Positions 5,437-6,018 of a stretch of DNA of 6,018 bases are shown here, piece after piece; the first letter of the stretch is position 1, and every line of letters starts with the position of its first letter. The position numbers and the translations under genes were made by a program. Under the pieces are notes generated by a model, which had not been told where the DNA came from, did not search any database, and saw nothing but the letters and a program-made list of their open reading frames with translations. The DNA is from an uncultured Collinsella sp. (lineage in GTDB: Bacteria > Actinomycetota > Coriobacteriia > Coriobacteriales > Coriobacteriaceae). The stretch covers positions 1 through 6,018 of the forward strand of contig CATWCP010000068.1 in NCBI GenBank assembly GCA_958349325.1, written 5' to 3'.

Positions 5437-6018
5437 ATGCTTACCCAAGCAATCCTCATCGGACTTATCGCCGCATTTGGTAAGTTCGACTGCCAGCTCG
5501 GTACGCTCTATGCGTTCCGCCCCATCGCCCTGTGCCCGCTCGTGGGCCTGGTGCTGGGGGACCTGCAGTCCGGCCTCGCGATCGGTGCGAGTCTGGAGCT
5601 GCTGTTCATGGGCTCGATCTCCATCGGCGCCTACGTGCCGCCTGATGAGACGATCGGCGGCGTGCTCGCCTGCGCCTTCGCTATCCAGCTGGGCCAGAGC
5701 ACCGAGGCAGCCATCGCGCTTGCCATGCCCATCGCCACGCTGTGCCTTGCCATCAAGAACATCCTTAACGCCGCCCTGCCGATCCTGGTCGACCGCGCCG
5801 ATGTTTTCTCTGCCCAGGGCAACCTTAAGGGCGTCTATGCGATGCACTTCCTGATTGGTTTGACCGGTATCATCATGGCGTTCCTGCTGTGCTCGCTGTC
5901 GTTCTATCTGGGTGCTGACGCCATCCAGGGCCTGCTCGACTTCATCCCGCCCTTTGTCCTTGCTGGCTTTGGCGTTGCCGCCAACATCCTGCCGGCCATG
6001 GGCTTCGCCATGCTCGGC
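5437..6018 (+). CDS. PTS EIIC component, mannose/sorbose family (3' end outside window)
   Basis: The frame is open from the ATG at 5437 to the last base, giving 194 residues of a membrane permease normally about 260 long, so roughly the last quarter is missing. It is the EIIC subunit that forms the sugar channel with EIID. The conserved core PLVGLVLGDLQSGLAIGAS and ELLFMGSISIGAYVPPDETIGG (about 34-75) is typical of ManY/SorA-type EIIC, and several hydrophobic segments follow (about 80-112, 135-156 and 168-194). The strong GGAAAGGGGG-type site at 5423-5432 lies 4 bases before the start. It is 58 bases after EIIB. The EIID gene, which this family requires, should follow beyond the window edge. 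Confidence 0.93.
   Translation, partial: MLTQAILIGLIAAFGKFDCQLGTLYAFRPIALCPLVGLVLGDLQSGLAIGASLELLFMGSISIGAYVPPDETIGGVLACAFAIQLGQSTEAAIALAMPIATLCLAIKNILNAALPILVDRADVFSAQGNLKGVYAMHFLIGLTGIIMAFLLCSLSFYLGADAIQGLLDFIPPFVLAGFGVAANILPAMGFAMLG

Overview
The window comes from a GC-rich bacterium and holds one coherent same-strand block that looks like a sugar-amine (Amadori compound) uptake and breakdown locus. Codon style, a mannose-family PTS and the gene content suggest a gut Actinomycetota of the class Coriobacteriia, most likely Collinsella or a close relative. That placement is inferred from recalled similarity, not from a marker gene.

Layout, all on the + strand. (1) Positions 3-440 hold the C-terminal end of an unrecognised protein. 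(2) Positions 479-1246 and 1231-1944 encode two different GntR-family regulators of the HutC/UTRA type, overlapping by 16 bases. (3) Positions 1945-2137 are non-coding and rich in inverted and direct repeats, the obvious place for operators and a promoter. (4) Positions 2138-3253 and 3313-4374 encode two distantly related sugar isomerase (SIS) proteins. The first resembles the isomerase half of GlmS; the second resembles FrlB, the fructoselysine-6-phosphate deglycase. (5) Positions 4419-4838, 4896-5378 and 5437 to the window end encode the EIIA, EIIB and EIIC parts of a mannose/sorbose-family PTS. EIID is expected just beyond the right edge.

How the genes fit together: the PTS would import and phosphorylate a sugar-amine conjugate, and the two SIS enzymes would split the 6-phosphate into a free amine and a hexose 6-phosphate. 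Two deglycases, a mannose-family PTS and no separate sugar kinase is the gene set of the Salmonella gfr system for glucoselysine and fructoselysine. Here the order differs (deglycases first, PTS after) and the regulators are two UTRA-type GntR proteins. The two regulators may sense two different phosphorylated substrates, though this is inference.

The most unusual sequence signal is in the FrlB-like gene: 287 consecutive codons (3376-4236) all end in G or C, while its flanking genes and its own two ends use A/T-ending codons freely. Small hairpins lie in several of the gaps between the operon genes. No RNA genes, insertion sequences, CRISPR arrays or convincing intrinsic terminators were seen.
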